Shown: positions 26,687 through 35,015 of the stretch, piece after piece
How positions within the stretch are numbered: position 1 is the stretch's first letter
How the letters are laid out: each line of letters starts with the position of its first letter
DNA from: Streptomyces sp. ICBB 8177
Lineage (GTDB): Bacteria; Actinomycetota; Actinomycetes; Streptomycetales; Streptomycetaceae
Reading direction: 5' to 3'
DNA: 64,000 nucleotides
NCBI RefSeq assembly: GCF_003144095.1
Contig: NZ_NSKH01000018.1
Coordinates: forward strand, 503,965-567,964
Translations under genes and position numbers: made by a program
The notes under the pieces: model-generated
What the model saw: only the letters and a program-made list of their open reading frames with translations
Told to the model about the DNA's origin: nothing
Database searches by the model: none

Positions 26687-27112
26687 ATGCTCCTCCTGGG
26701 GCTTCTCCTGATGGCCGCGACGGCCGCTTTCACCGGTCTGGTGATCGCCGACAACATCTCCGGCGGACCGAACTACAGCGTGTCGGTTCTGGGGAACCAC
26801 ATCGCGACGATGAACACGCTCGCCGCCTTCCTCGCCGGGCTCGCCCTGGCCCTGATCTTCTGCCTGGGCCTGGCGATGCTCTCCACCGGCGGGGCCCTGA
26901 TGCGGCGGCGCCGCTCCAACCTGCGCGCGGCACGCAACGAGGCCGCGGGCGCCGCGGCGGAACGCGACGCGATGGCGGCCCGCAGGAGGCAGGACGCCAC
27001 GGCCCCCTACCAGGGCGTGGACGACGGGACCGGCGGAGCCTCCCGCGCGGAACCGGTCAGTTCGGGCAGGCACGGCGGCACCCGCCACCGGCGACACCTG
27101 TTCGGCCACTGA
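26687..27112 (+). CDS. Small two-helix membrane protein
   Basis: The product has 141 residues from ATG 26687, using gaggtg as ribosome site. A GTG 9 bp upstream is less likely. Two hydrophobic segments (residues about 1-22 and 43-68) flank a short NISGGPNYSVSVLGNHIATMN loop. A basic, probably coiled-coil cytoplasmic tail follows (RRRRSNLRAARNEAAG...). The layout recalls LapA-domain proteins, but I am not sure of the family. It ends before a small terminator at 27146-27174. Confidence 0.65.
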   Translation: MLLLGLLLMAATAAFTGLVIADNISGGPNYSVSVLGNHIATMNTLAAFLAGLALALIFCLGLAMLSTGGALMRRRRSNLRAARNEAAGAAAERDAMAARRRQDATAPYQGVDDGTGGASRAEPVSSGRHGGTRHRRHLFGH

Positions 27113-27145
27113 GGCGCCACGCATCAGGTGCCGACGACGCCGGAC

Positions 27146-27174
27146 GCCGCGCGACGGGGCCACCCTCGCGCGGC
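27146..27174 (+). terminator. Short hairpin after the small membrane protein gene
   Basis: A 9-bp perfect inverted repeat (27146-27154 with 27166-27174) with an 11-nt loop lies 33 bp after the stop codon. Confidence 0.55.
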
Positions 27175-27216
27175 GCGCCGGAGCGCGGGGGAGCGTCGTA
27201 CCCGCTCACACGGGAC

Positions 27217-27272
27217 GCGATCACACGTGGCCGCATCGCACGTGGTCCCACGGCGCGACGCGATCGCACGAC
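27217..27272. repeat. Degenerate direct repeats with CACGTGG cores
   Basis: Three loosely related units (GATCACACGTGG, ATCGCACGTGG, GATCGCACGA) follow each other in a gene-free stretch between two convergent genes. They could be simple-sequence drift or a protein-binding array. Confidence 0.35.
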
Positions 27273-27286
27273 GCCGGCGCCGCGGA

Positions 27287-27556
27287 TCACATGGCCGGAT
27301 GGGCGGGGTGGTGCGTGGCGGACTCGATGTCGTCGGCGGCCTTGGCCAGCAATTGCCTGGCCAGGTCGTTGAGGGCACGGGCCGCCGCCAGTTCCTCGCC
27401 CACCTTGGTCTGCAACGGGTCGTGCGGATGGCGGCGGGCGTGCCCCTCGGCCCGCATCCGCGTGTCGTCCGGCAGGCGCAGCGACGCGGCGGTCCGCGTG
27501 TCCTTGTCGCCGTCCTCGCTGAAGTCCAGGTCGATGTGCCACTCGAGCGCTCGCAT
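27287..27556 (-). CDS. DUF1876 domain protein
   Basis: The product has 89 residues from ATG 27556 (ggagaagg upstream). The pattern matches the actinobacterial DUF1876 family: WHIDLDFSEDGDKDTRTAASLRL, then GHARRHPHDP and VGEELAAARALNDLARQLL. The fold resembles a small dsRNA-binding-like alpha/beta domain. Members are often induced in stress or dormancy and sit beside universal-stress-type genes. Function is unknown. It is divergent from the Rv2629-like gene, separated by 85 bp. Confidence 0.8.
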   Translation of the reverse strand: MRALEWHIDLDFSEDGDKDTRTAASLRLPDDTRMRAEGHARRHPHDPLQTKVGEELAAARALNDLARQLLAKAADDIESATHHPAHPAM

Positions 27557-27641
27557 GGCGATCACCTTCTCCTCGCTTCACATCCAGGGTGCACCCGCGC
27601 CGGTTCGCCCCGGAACCGTCCCCGAACCTCAGGGGGAGATC

Positions 27642-28784
27642 ATGGAACTCGGATTCCTCAGGCCGCTGGCCCACCCGGGCCCCTGGGCCTCGGTCTACCT
27701 GGACACCTCCCGGGCCGTCCAGGACGCCGCCAAGCAGGCGGAACTGCGCCGGCGCGCGGTGACCGAGCAACTCGTCGAACAGGGCGCCGACGCCCGCACC
27801 CGCGACGCGATCGTCGACCGGCTCGCCGCCGAGCCGGTCTCCGGCGCCCCCGCGGGCCGGGCGCTGTTCGCCGCCGACGGCGACGTGGTGGTGGACGTGC
27901 CGCTCACCGAGGCCCCGCCGGTCGTCGAGGCGAGCTGGGGCGCGCTGCCGCACGTCGCCCCGCTGCTCTCGCTGCACCGCGACGAGCCCGCCTGCGTGGT
28001 CGCCTACATCGATCACGACGGCGCCGACATCGAGCGCCGGGACGAAGGCGGTCGCAGGCCCGTCGGCCGTGCCCGGGGCCGCCGCTGGCAGGGCCGCGGT
28101 CACCGCAGCCTGCCGGCCGACCGCTACGAGTGGCACTACCGCAACCGGGTGGAGAACGCCTGGCACGAGACCGCCGAACTGATCGCCGGAGAGGTGGCCC
28201 GCCAGTGGGCACGCCACCGTCCCGAGATGCTCGTCCTCACCGGCGACCCGGGCGAACTGTCGGCGGTGCGCGAGCGCCTGCCGGAGCCGCTGCGCGACAT
28301 CACCGTGGAGGCGGGCGGTGGCAGCCGGACCGCCCGGTCGAACGGAACCCTCGACCGCGAGATCGAACGGGCCCGCGAGGAGTACGCGGAACACCATCTG
28401 GACGAGGTGCTCGACCGGTTCGGCTCCGGGCGCGGGCGTCCCGGTGAACACGGCCGCTTCGGTCCCGACAGCTCCCCGGGCGACGCCGCCGAGGGCGTGC
28501 CGTCCGTGGTGGACGCCGCTCGCACCCACCAGGTCGCCACCTTGCTGATGCGCGAGGAGGCACCGGACGGCGGGCGCCAGGTGTGGATCGGGCCGGGCAA
28601 CGACCAGGTCGGCGTCGAGCGCTCCGACCTGCGCGCCATGGGGGTGCGCGAACCGGTGCCCGCCCGGGCCGACGACGCCCTGCTGCGGTGCGCCGCCGCG
28701 ACGGACGCCGAGGTGCTGACGGTGCCGCGCGAGGCGTCCCGGCCTGCGGGTGGCATCGGCGCGGTGCTGCGCTGGAGCGCGTGA
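27642..28784 (+). CDS. Rv2629-like protein, bacterial eRF1-family (baeRF2-type)
   Basis: The product has 380 residues from ATG 27642, with gggggaga upstream. The start (GPWASVYLDTSR) and the middle segment DRYEWHYRNRVENAWHETAELIA match the Rv2629/baeRF2 family, bacterial relatives of the archaeo-eukaryotic release factor and Vms1. These proteins are thought to act on stalled ribosomes or in hibernation, and Mycobacterium Rv2629 belongs to the dormancy set. The neighbour DUF1876 gene also fits a dormancy theme. No GGQ tripeptide is visible, but GGGS lies near where a catalytic loop might be. Confidence 0.75.
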   Translation: MELGFLRPLAHPGPWASVYLDTSRAVQDAAKQAELRRRAVTEQLVEQGADARTRDAIVDRLAAEPVSGAPAGRALFAADGDVVVDVPLTEAPPVVEASWGALPHVAPLLSLHRDEPACVVAYIDHDGADIERRDEGGRRPVGRARGRRWQGRGHRSLPADRYEWHYRNRVENAWHETAELIAGEVARQWARHRPEMLVLTGDPGELSAVRERLPEPLRDITVEAGGGSRTARSNGTLDREIERAREEYAEHHLDEVLDRFGSGRGRPGEHGRFGPDSSPGDAAEGVPSVVDAARTHQVATLLMREEAPDGGRQVWIGPGNDQVGVERSDLRAMGVREPVPARADDALLRCAAATDAEVLTVPREASRPAGGIGAVLRWSA

Positions 28785-28801
28785 GGCGCACGCGAGAGAC
28801 G

Positions 28802-28840
28802 GGGCGGGCCCGGCACACGTCGCGTGTGCCGGGCCCGCCC
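28802..28840. terminator. Strong bidirectional terminator
   Basis: A perfect 18-bp inverted repeat (28802-28819 with 28823-28840) with a 3-nt loop stands between the convergent Rv2629-like and S53 peptidase genes. Confidence 0.85.
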
Positions 28841-28856
28841 GTTCGCCGATGGTTCG

Positions 28857-30110
28857 TCAGCCGGTGAACGCCGTCAGGCCGTTCGGGGTGCCGAGACCGG
28901 TCGGGCCGTCGTAGCCGTCACCCGCGTTGCACAGGTAGTCGTCACAGCTGCCGTTGGAGCCGGAGGTGACGTCGTTGAGCGCCGAGGTGTTGGCGTAGGG
29001 GAACGAGGCGGGGTTGCTGTCCGCGGACGGCGTGCCCGCGTCGGCGTAGACCGAGGCGATGATCGGGGAGGCGGCGCTGGTGCCGCCGACGACCTGCCAG
29101 CCGCCGGACTGGTAGCTGTCGTAGGTCGCGACGCCGGTGGCCGGGTCGGCGACCGCGGCGACGTCCGCCACCGTGCGGCCCGAGCAGTCCGCGTCGGTCT
29201 GCCAGGACGGCTTGGGCTCGACCGTCGAGCAGCCGGAGCCGGTGCCCTCGCCGCCGTCGGAGCTGCCCCACACCGTCTCGCTCCAGCCGCGCTGGCTGTC
29301 GTCCTGGGTGAGGCTGGTGCCGCCGACCGCCGTGACGTCCGGCGAGGCCGCCGGGTACTCGACGCCGTAGCCGGAGTCGCCCGCCGACGCGGTGATGACG
29401 ACGCCGGGGTGGTCGAAGTACTGGCTGTCGGCCTGGGTGTCCGAGGAGTCCTCGGAACCGCCGTAGCTGTTGGAGACGAACTTCGCGCCCATGCTGACCG
29501 CCTGGTTCACCGCGGTGCCCAGGTCGTCCATGCCGGCGGAGTTCGCCTCGACCAGCAGGATGTGCGCGTTGGGGGCGATGGCGGAGACCATGTCGAGGTC
29601 GAGGGATATCTCGCCCGCCCAACCGGAGTCGGCGGTCGGGTAGTTGGTGCTGCCGTCCTGGTCGACCTTCTGGAAGCAGCCGTTGTCCGAGGTGCAGGCG
29701 GGCAGGCCGAACTGCTGGCGGTAGGTGGCCAGGTCCTGCTCGGCGTTGGGGTCGTCCTGGGCGTCGACGATGGCGATCGTCTGGCCCGCGCCGCCGTCGG
29801 ACGGCAGGTTGTAGGCGCTCTGCAGGTCGGAGGGCCCGTAACCGGAGGGGGCGTCGTCGCGTCCGAGGGCCATCTTCTGCATGACGTCCGTGCGCACCAG
29901 CGCGTTGCAGGCCATCATGCCGGGCTTGGGCTGGGCGCACAGGCGCTTGACGTGGACCTTGTGCGCGTGGCCGGCCGGGGCGGCGGTGGCCGTCGCGGCG
30001 CCCGCCGGGCCCGCGGTGGCGAGGCCTGCGGTGACCAGTGCCGCGGCGGACACCACCGCGCCCGCGACGCGCTGGATACGGCGTCTGCGGGCAGGAGTCG
30101 AGGTGGACAA
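28857..30110 (-). CDS. Secreted S53 family (sedolisin-like) serine-carboxyl peptidase
   Basis: I favour TTG 30110 (LSTSTPARRRR), preceded by gggaggg at good spacing, giving 417 residues with a signal peptide (VAGAVVSAAALVTAGLATAG). The S53 catalytic set is visible: Glu and Asp in GEISLDLDMV, Asp in ASAGDSGYG, and Ser in GGTSAASP. Calcium-site residues occur near the C terminus (GDGYDGPTGLGTPNG). The usual long activation propeptide of about 180 residues is missing. Fewer than 100 residues separate the signal peptide from the catalytic domain. It acts outside the cell, probably at acid pH. Confidence 0.85.
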   Translation of the reverse strand: MSTSTPARRRRIQRVAGAVVSAAALVTAGLATAGPAGAATATAAPAGHAHKVHVKRLCAQPKPGMMACNALVRTDVMQKMALGRDDAPSGYGPSDLQSAYNLPSDGGAGQTIAIVDAQDDPNAEQDLATYRQQFGLPACTSDNGCFQKVDQDGSTNYPTADSGWAGEISLDLDMVSAIAPNAHILLVEANSAGMDDLGTAVNQAVSMGAKFVSNSYGGSEDSSDTQADSQYFDHPGVVITASAGDSGYGVEYPAASPDVTAVGGTSLTQDDSQRGWSETVWGSSDGGEGTGSGCSTVEPKPSWQTDADCSGRTVADVAAVADPATGVATYDSYQSGGWQVVGGTSAASPIIASVYADAGTPSADSNPASFPYANTSALNDVTSGSNGSCDDYLCNAGDGYDGPTGLGTPNGLTAFTG

Positions 30111-30364
30111 GGTGAGCCCTCCCTGTGGGGGGTCGGGGACCCAAGCGAGTGCCGTTGTGGGGCGGCGGGTCGGCGTGGTCCCGGGGGAGTGGGTGAAGTG
30201 GAACGCGTCGTGCGCGACCACCACCTTGCGACGTGAGCATGACAATGCTTGGCTGCTTGCCACCCCGCTCAGTGGTGTCTGACGGGAACGTAGCGGAGTC
30301 ATGGGGTCCTCACAAGGTCCGCGGCGTACGGGAGTTGGGAGCCGTGCCGGGTAGGGTGGGGCGA

Positions 30365-31591
30365 ATGGTGATCAACAGGACATGGGTCGCGGTGCGGTCG
30401 GCGGACGGTGCCGCCGCCGGCGCCGGGCACGCGATCCTCCACGCGCTGTCCATCGCCGGATCGATGACATGGGAGATCACCTGGGCCCTGGTGCTCGGGT
30501 TCGGGCTGTCCGCCGTCGTCCAGGCGGTCGTGCGCAAGTCCACCGTCGTGTCGCTGCTCGGCGACGACCGGCCCCGCACCCTCGCGCTGGCCTCGGCCTT
30601 CGGGGTCGCGTCCTCCTCCTGCTCGTACGCGGCCGTGGCGCTGGCCCGGTCGCTGTTCGTGAAGGGCGCCGACTTCACCGCGGCCATGGCGTTCGAGGTG
30701 GCCTCGACCAACCTCGTCGTCGAACTCGGCGTGATCCTGGCCCTGTTGATGGGGTGGCAGTTCACCCTCGCCGAGTTCGCCGGCGGCGCGGTGATGATCG
30801 TGGCTCTGGCGGTCGGCTTCCGGCTGCTGCTGCGGCCGGCGCTGCTGCGGGCGGCGCGGGCGCAGGCGGAGCGGGGGGTGGCCGGGGCGATGGAGGGGCA
30901 CGCCGCGATGGACATGTCGGTGCGCCGGGAGGGCTCGTTCGCCCGGCGGCTGCTGTCCGGGGAGGGCTTCACCTCCGTCAGCCAGGTGTTCGTGATGGAG
31001 TGGGCGGCGATCCTGCGGGACATGCTGCTGGGGCTGCTGATCGCGGGCGCGGTGGCGGCGTGGGTGCCGGACGCGTTCTGGCGGACGTTCTTCCTCGCCG
31101 GGCACCCCGTGGTCGCCAAGGTGTGGGGGCCGCTGGTGGGGCCGGCGGTCGCCGTCGCCTCGTTCGTCTGCTCGGTCGGCAACGTGCCGCTGGCGGTGGT
31201 GCTGTGGAAGGGCGGGATCAGCTTCGGCGGGGTGGTCGCGTTCATCTTCGCCGACCTGCTGATCGTGCCGATCCTGTCGATCTACCGCAGGTACTACGGC
31301 GCCCGCACGGCCGCGTTCCTGCTGGGCACCTTCTACGCCGCCGCGGTGCTGGCCGGATACGCGGTGGAAGTGGTCTTCGGGGCGCTGGGGCTGGTGCCGG
31401 ACCACAGCGGCGCGCGCGTTCCCACGCAGGGCGTCTCGTGGGACTACACCACGTGGCTCAACATCGTGTTCCTGCTGGTGGCGGGCGCACTGCTGACGCG
31501 GTTCTGGCGCAGTGGAGGGGCCGGCATGCTGCGGATGATGGGAGGCGGGCCCTCGCCGGACAGCTGCGACAGCCCACCGGGGTCCGGCTGA
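30365..31591 (+). CDS. DUF318/ArsP-type permease
   Basis: The product has 408 residues from ATG 30365. A -10-like TAGGGT (30353-30358) lies 6 nt before ATG without a ribosome site, so the message is probably leaderless. About eight membrane helices are seen. The duplicated family motif is present as SSSCSYAAVALARSLFVKGA and FVCSVGNVPLAVVLWKGG, each with a cysteine in a helix break. The family includes ArsP (organoarsenical efflux) and uncharacterised permeases. No ars genes are near. The LysR gene follows after 48 bp and may respond to the same substrate. Confidence 0.8.
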   Translation: MVINRTWVAVRSADGAAAGAGHAILHALSIAGSMTWEITWALVLGFGLSAVVQAVVRKSTVVSLLGDDRPRTLALASAFGVASSSCSYAAVALARSLFVKGADFTAAMAFEVASTNLVVELGVILALLMGWQFTLAEFAGGAVMIVALAVGFRLLLRPALLRAARAQAERGVAGAMEGHAAMDMSVRREGSFARRLLSGEGFTSVSQVFVMEWAAILRDMLLGLLIAGAVAAWVPDAFWRTFFLAGHPVVAKVWGPLVGPAVAVASFVCSVGNVPLAVVLWKGGISFGGVVAFIFADLLIVPILSIYRRYYGARTAAFLLGTFYAAAVLAGYAVEVVFGALGLVPDHSGARVPTQGVSWDYTTWLNIVFLLVAGALLTRFWRSGGAGMLRMMGGGPSPDSCDSPPGSG

Positions 31592-31639
31592 GGCTGGTGA
31601 TCAGGCGCCCCCTGCATAGTGGGTCTATAGGCTGCTGTC

Positions 31640-32599
31640 ATGTTGGATCTGCGTCATCTCCAGGTGCTGAGGGCGATCGCACGGGAGGGCTCGCTGGCCG
31701 GGGCGGCCCGCGCCCTGCACTACAGCCAGCCCACCGTCACCCACCACCTGGCCTCCCTGGAGTCCCACTTCTCGGCCCGGCTGGTTCGGCGCGGCTCGCG
31801 CGGTGCCACGCTGACCGAGGTGGGGGAGGCGCTGCTGCCGCACGCCGACGCCGTGCTGAGCCGGGTGCAACTGGCCGAGAAGGAGGTACGCGACCTGGTC
31901 GAGCACGGCACGCCCACGCTGCGGGTCGGCACCTTTCCCACGGCGGGCGCGCTGCTGCTCCCGCCCGCCGTGAAGACCCTGCGCGGCCAGGGCGTTGAGC
32001 TGTCGCTGACCGAGGGCGAACTCCCCGCGCTTCTGGACGGGCTGAGGTCCCGTCAGCTCCATCTCTCCCTGGTCTTCTCGCAACCCGGCGACCGGCTCGA
32101 CCTGGAGGAGGACGTGGACGTCCACCCACTCCTCGACGACCCCCTGCTGCTCGCGCTGCCCGCCGACCACCCCTGCGCGGCGCGGGACCGCGTGCCGCTG
32201 GCCGCCTTGCGCGAGGAGGCCTGGATCGTCGGCACCACCGACTGGGACCCCTGCGACCGGCTGCTGACCTGGGCCTGCCGCCAGGTCGGTTACGAGCCGC
32301 TGCACGCGCTGCGCACCGACGACTACGGCGTCATCCAGGGCTTCGTCGCCGCAGGCGTCGGTGTCGCGCTCCTGCCCCGGCTGGCCCTCGGCTCGCCGCG
32401 TGACGACATAGCCGTCCGCCCGCTCGACGGACCACCGCTGGCCCGGCGGATCGCGGTCGCCATGCTGCGGTCGACCACGTCGCGCAGCGCCGCCGACCTG
32501 CTGGACGCCCTGCGTGCCCAGGCCGACCGCATCACGGCCGCCTGGGCACGCGAGACGGTCGCCCCACCACGGCCCGACGGCGCGTCAGGCGAGGCGTGA
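31640..32599 (+). CDS. LysR family transcriptional regulator
   Basis: The product has 319 residues. The HTH is typical: LDLRHLQVLRAIAREGSLAGAARALHYSQPTVTHHLASLE in outline. A periplasmic-binding-protein-like effector domain follows. A TATAGG box 9 nt before ATG and no ribosome site suggest a leaderless transcript. It lies 48 bp after the permease gene on the same strand. The C terminus overlaps, on the opposite strand, the end of an alpha-mannosidase remnant. Confidence 0.88.
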   Translation: MLDLRHLQVLRAIAREGSLAGAARALHYSQPTVTHHLASLESHFSARLVRRGSRGATLTEVGEALLPHADAVLSRVQLAEKEVRDLVEHGTPTLRVGTFPTAGALLLPPAVKTLRGQGVELSLTEGELPALLDGLRSRQLHLSLVFSQPGDRLDLEEDVDVHPLLDDPLLLALPADHPCAARDRVPLAALREEAWIVGTTDWDPCDRLLTWACRQVGYEPLHALRTDDYGVIQGFVAAGVGVALLPRLALGSPRDDIAVRPLDGPPLARRIAVAMLRSTTSRSAADLLDALRAQADRITAAWARETVAPPRPDGASGEA

Positions 32600-32893
32600 C
32601 CAGCTCGAACGGCCGCAGCGGCAAGGGGACTTCACCGTTGCCTTTCACTGGCGCCGCACCACCACCGCCGAGTCGTCCACCGCGACCAGCGGCGCGACCC
32701 GCGCGTCTCCCGGCACTGCGCGCTCCGGCAGGTTGACGCGGTACCCCTCGCGTACGGCGTCCACGATCCGCGCCCCGGGGACCAGGGCGTGCCGGAAGCG
32801 GTGCGTGCCCTGGTCGGTGCGCGGATCGGGGAAGCGCGGCGCCCGCAGCAACGAGGCCCGCAGCGTGGTCGTGGTGCCCCCGGGCGGTGCTCC
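32590..32893 (-). pseudogene. GH38 alpha-mannosidase C-terminal remnant
   Basis: About 80 residues (32893 to 32648) read like the C-terminal part of a GH38 alpha-mannosidase: SLLRAPRFPDPRTDQGTHRF, then APLVAVDDSAVVV. The frame stops at TGA 32645-32647. In another frame immediately downstream, GEVPLPLRPFELVT matches the usual extreme C terminus of these enzymes. The expected EAVKLADD-type stretch between them is missing. The catalytic domain (some 800 residues) is absent upstream, where the GH5-like gene ends. This is therefore a doubly deleted gene fossil. Confidence 0.7.
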
Positions 32894-32912
32894 TTGATCC
32901 ACGGAAGGGTGC

Positions 32913-34154
32913 TCACGGGACGTCGGCAGGACATACCACCCGTGTGATCCCACGGGAAGCCAAGTGCCGTGCGTCCTGCGCGAGTTCGGCCAGCACCGTG
33001 GTCGGCCGCAGGCCCGCCGCGGTCAGCCGGGCGAACGCCTCGAAGACCTCGCCGCCCGGCGCGCAGACCGACCGCTTCGTGGCGTCGGGCCCGACGTCGA
33101 CCACCAGCGCGGTGGTCCGCGGGGCCGGACGGTGTTCGCGGCCCCGCCACCGCTCGACCAGCCCGGCCAGCGCCCGCCCGGCGGGCTTGACCTCGCGGTC
33201 GGTGGTGAGCAGGCCGAGGCCGTACTCCAGCTCGGGGAAGTCGGCGAGCGAGCGGTCCACGTCGTGCGAGCACCACCACGTCACCCCCCACACGTCCGCG
33301 CAGTCCAGCGCGGCCTGGACGGTCGCCGTGGTGAACTCGGCCGCCCGGCCGGCGGGGACGTGTGGCGCGGGCGCGCCGACCTCCTGCAACCACACCGGCC
33401 GGTGCGGTTCGAGCGCCCACGCCTTGGACAGCTCGATCAGGTAGGCGGCGTGGTGACGGGTGGCGGTGCCGTCGGGGCCGTGGCGTTGCGCGGTGCCGTT
33501 GAAGACCCAGGAGTGCACGGCGGTGGCCGCGCCCAGCCGTGCCGCCTGCGCCGGCGTGAAGGGGTGGTCGTCCTGGTACCAGGCGGCGTCGTACTCCGCG
33601 TGCAGGTGGAAGCGGCCCGGCGCGCCGGCCTCGCAGGCCTGGAGCATGCGGCGCAGCCAGCGCTCGGCCTGGACGGTGTCGATCCGGTCGGGGTCGGGGT
33701 GCGGGCCCGAGGAGAACTGGTTGACCTCGTTGCCGACCGTCATACCGAGGAAGTTGCGCTTGGCCGCCAGCGCCGAGGCGAGGGTGCGCAGCAACTCCTC
33801 CTCCGCGTCCACCACGTCGGGGTCGGTGAACATGTTGCGGCGGTGCCAGGTGCGGGTCCACGACGGCTGGAAGTCGAAGCTGGACAGGTGGCCCTGGAGC
33901 CCGTCCACCGCGACGTCGAGACCGCGTTCGCCCGCCGCGTCCACCAGCGCCAGCAGGTCTTCCACCGCGCGCGGCCGGATCAGGGCGCGGTTGGGCTGGA
34001 AGACCGGCCACAGGGGGAAGACCCGTAGGTGATCCAGGCCCAACGCGGCGATCGAGTCGAGGTCGGCGCGCACCTCGTCGATGTCGAAGTCGAGCCAGTG
34101 GTGGAACCAGCCGCGCGTGGGCGTGTAGTTGACGCCGAAGCGGGGGGATGTCAT
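32913..34154 (-). CDS. GH5-like (cellulase-like) glycosidase, probable beta-mannosidase group
   Basis: The product has 413 residues from ATG 34154. The TIM-barrel start FGVNYTPTRGWFHHWLDFD, the acid/base Glu in TVGNEVNQF and the nucleophile Glu in WLQEVGAP are intact, as is WWCSHDVD. No signal peptide is seen, so it is cytoplasmic. Sequence style and neighbours (GH38, CUT1 permease, LacI remnants) resemble GH5_18 beta-mannosidases of N-glycan core use in other actinobacteria. Its start overlaps the stop of the deleted permease gene (ATGA), so it was the next gene of that operon. It looks complete but has probably lost its promoter and partners. Confidence 0.75.
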   Translation of the reverse strand: MTSPRFGVNYTPTRGWFHHWLDFDIDEVRADLDSIAALGLDHLRVFPLWPVFQPNRALIRPRAVEDLLALVDAAGERGLDVAVDGLQGHLSSFDFQPSWTRTWHRRNMFTDPDVVDAEEELLRTLASALAAKRNFLGMTVGNEVNQFSSGPHPDPDRIDTVQAERWLRRMLQACEAGAPGRFHLHAEYDAAWYQDDHPFTPAQAARLGAATAVHSWVFNGTAQRHGPDGTATRHHAAYLIELSKAWALEPHRPVWLQEVGAPAPHVPAGRAAEFTTATVQAALDCADVWGVTWWCSHDVDRSLADFPELEYGLGLLTTDREVKPAGRALAGLVERWRGREHRPAPRTTALVVDVGPDATKRSVCAPGGEVFEAFARLTAAGLRPTTVLAELAQDARHLASRGITRVVCPADVP

Positions 34155-34322
34155 ACGCCTCCTGTTCGGTTCGTACCGGCGGGCATCCACACCCAGATCA
34201 GGCCCATCACGACGACCGAACGGGAACAGGATGAAGACCGCCACCACCAGGACTCCCGGAGCCATGAACAGCCAGGGACTGGTGGGCAGTAGTTGCCTGC
34301 GGATGCCACGCGCTGGGGGCAT
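34151..34322 (-). pseudogene. Sugar ABC permease remnant (N and C termini joined)
   Basis: From ATG 34322 the first 35 codons read like the start of a CUT1 (MsmF-type) permease, including LLPTSPWLFMAPGVLVVAV. After FPF the frame is lost, and a second frame gives VVMGLIWVWMPAG and ends at TGA 34151-34153, overlapping the GH5 start as ATGA. The roughly 250 codons between are missing. This looks like an internal deletion joining the two ends out of frame. The binding protein and second permease genes are absent. Confidence 0.7.
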
Positions 34323-34429
34323 GCGGTCACCTCGGTCTGCGGCGGCGAACGTCGGGCGCCGCCGGTGCGGCACCGCCGGTGTCGCACCGACAACCTGCCC
34401 CCACAGCTCGGGCGGTGTCAACGGATTCC

Positions 34430-34990
34430 CCGCAGCTGAAGGTGGCCCGCCCGGCGGGCACCTTGGGCGCCGAGTCGTTCTTCCTGCAACTGGTCTCCGG
34501 CATCCAGCAGGTGCTGGCGGAGCGTCAACTCGGCCTGCTCTTCCAGGTGGTGGAGGACGTGGAGGCCGAATGCGCCACCTAACGCCGCTGGTGGGCCGAA
34601 CACCGGGTGGACGGCGTGCTGGTCGTCGATCCGCGCACCACCGACCCGCGGCCCGGGCTGCTGGACTCCCTCGGCCTGCCGACCGTCGTCACCGGCGGCA
34701 CGGCCGACGTGGGCGCGTGGGATGCCACGGACGCCACTGACGGCGGTGACGCCATGGCCGCCTCCGGCCGGACCGCGTACCCCGTGACGTCCACCGTGTG
34801 GGCCGACGACGCCGGAGGCATGGCGTTTATCGCCGGGCATCTGCACGCCCTCGGCCACCGCCGCGTCGCGCACGTCGTGGGCCTGCCCGGGCCGGCCGCG
34901 CCGCTTGGCGGGGGAGCCGCCCGGGTGGCCCGGGTGCCCTCGCCCGAACTGGTCGTCCGCGAGAGCACCGCGCCCCCGCCGGGCCACTGA
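34430..34990 (+). pseudogene. LacI family regulator pseudogene
   Basis: The frame carries LacI sensor-domain segments: ESFFLQLVSGIQQVLAERQ, RRWWAEHRVDGVLVVDPR, ADDAGGMAFIAGHLHALGHRR and a C-terminal ELVVRESTAPPPG. TAA at 34580-34582 interrupts it where family members have a sense codon before RRWW (consistent with TAC to TAA). The N-terminal HTH is absent and roughly 100 codons between HVVGL and the C-terminal tail are missing. It is thus dead by at least three lesions. It is divergent from the permease remnant, as in an intact regulator/transporter pair. Confidence 0.8.
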
Positions 34991-35015
34991 CGCGCACGGG
35001 GACGGCGGGCGCCGG

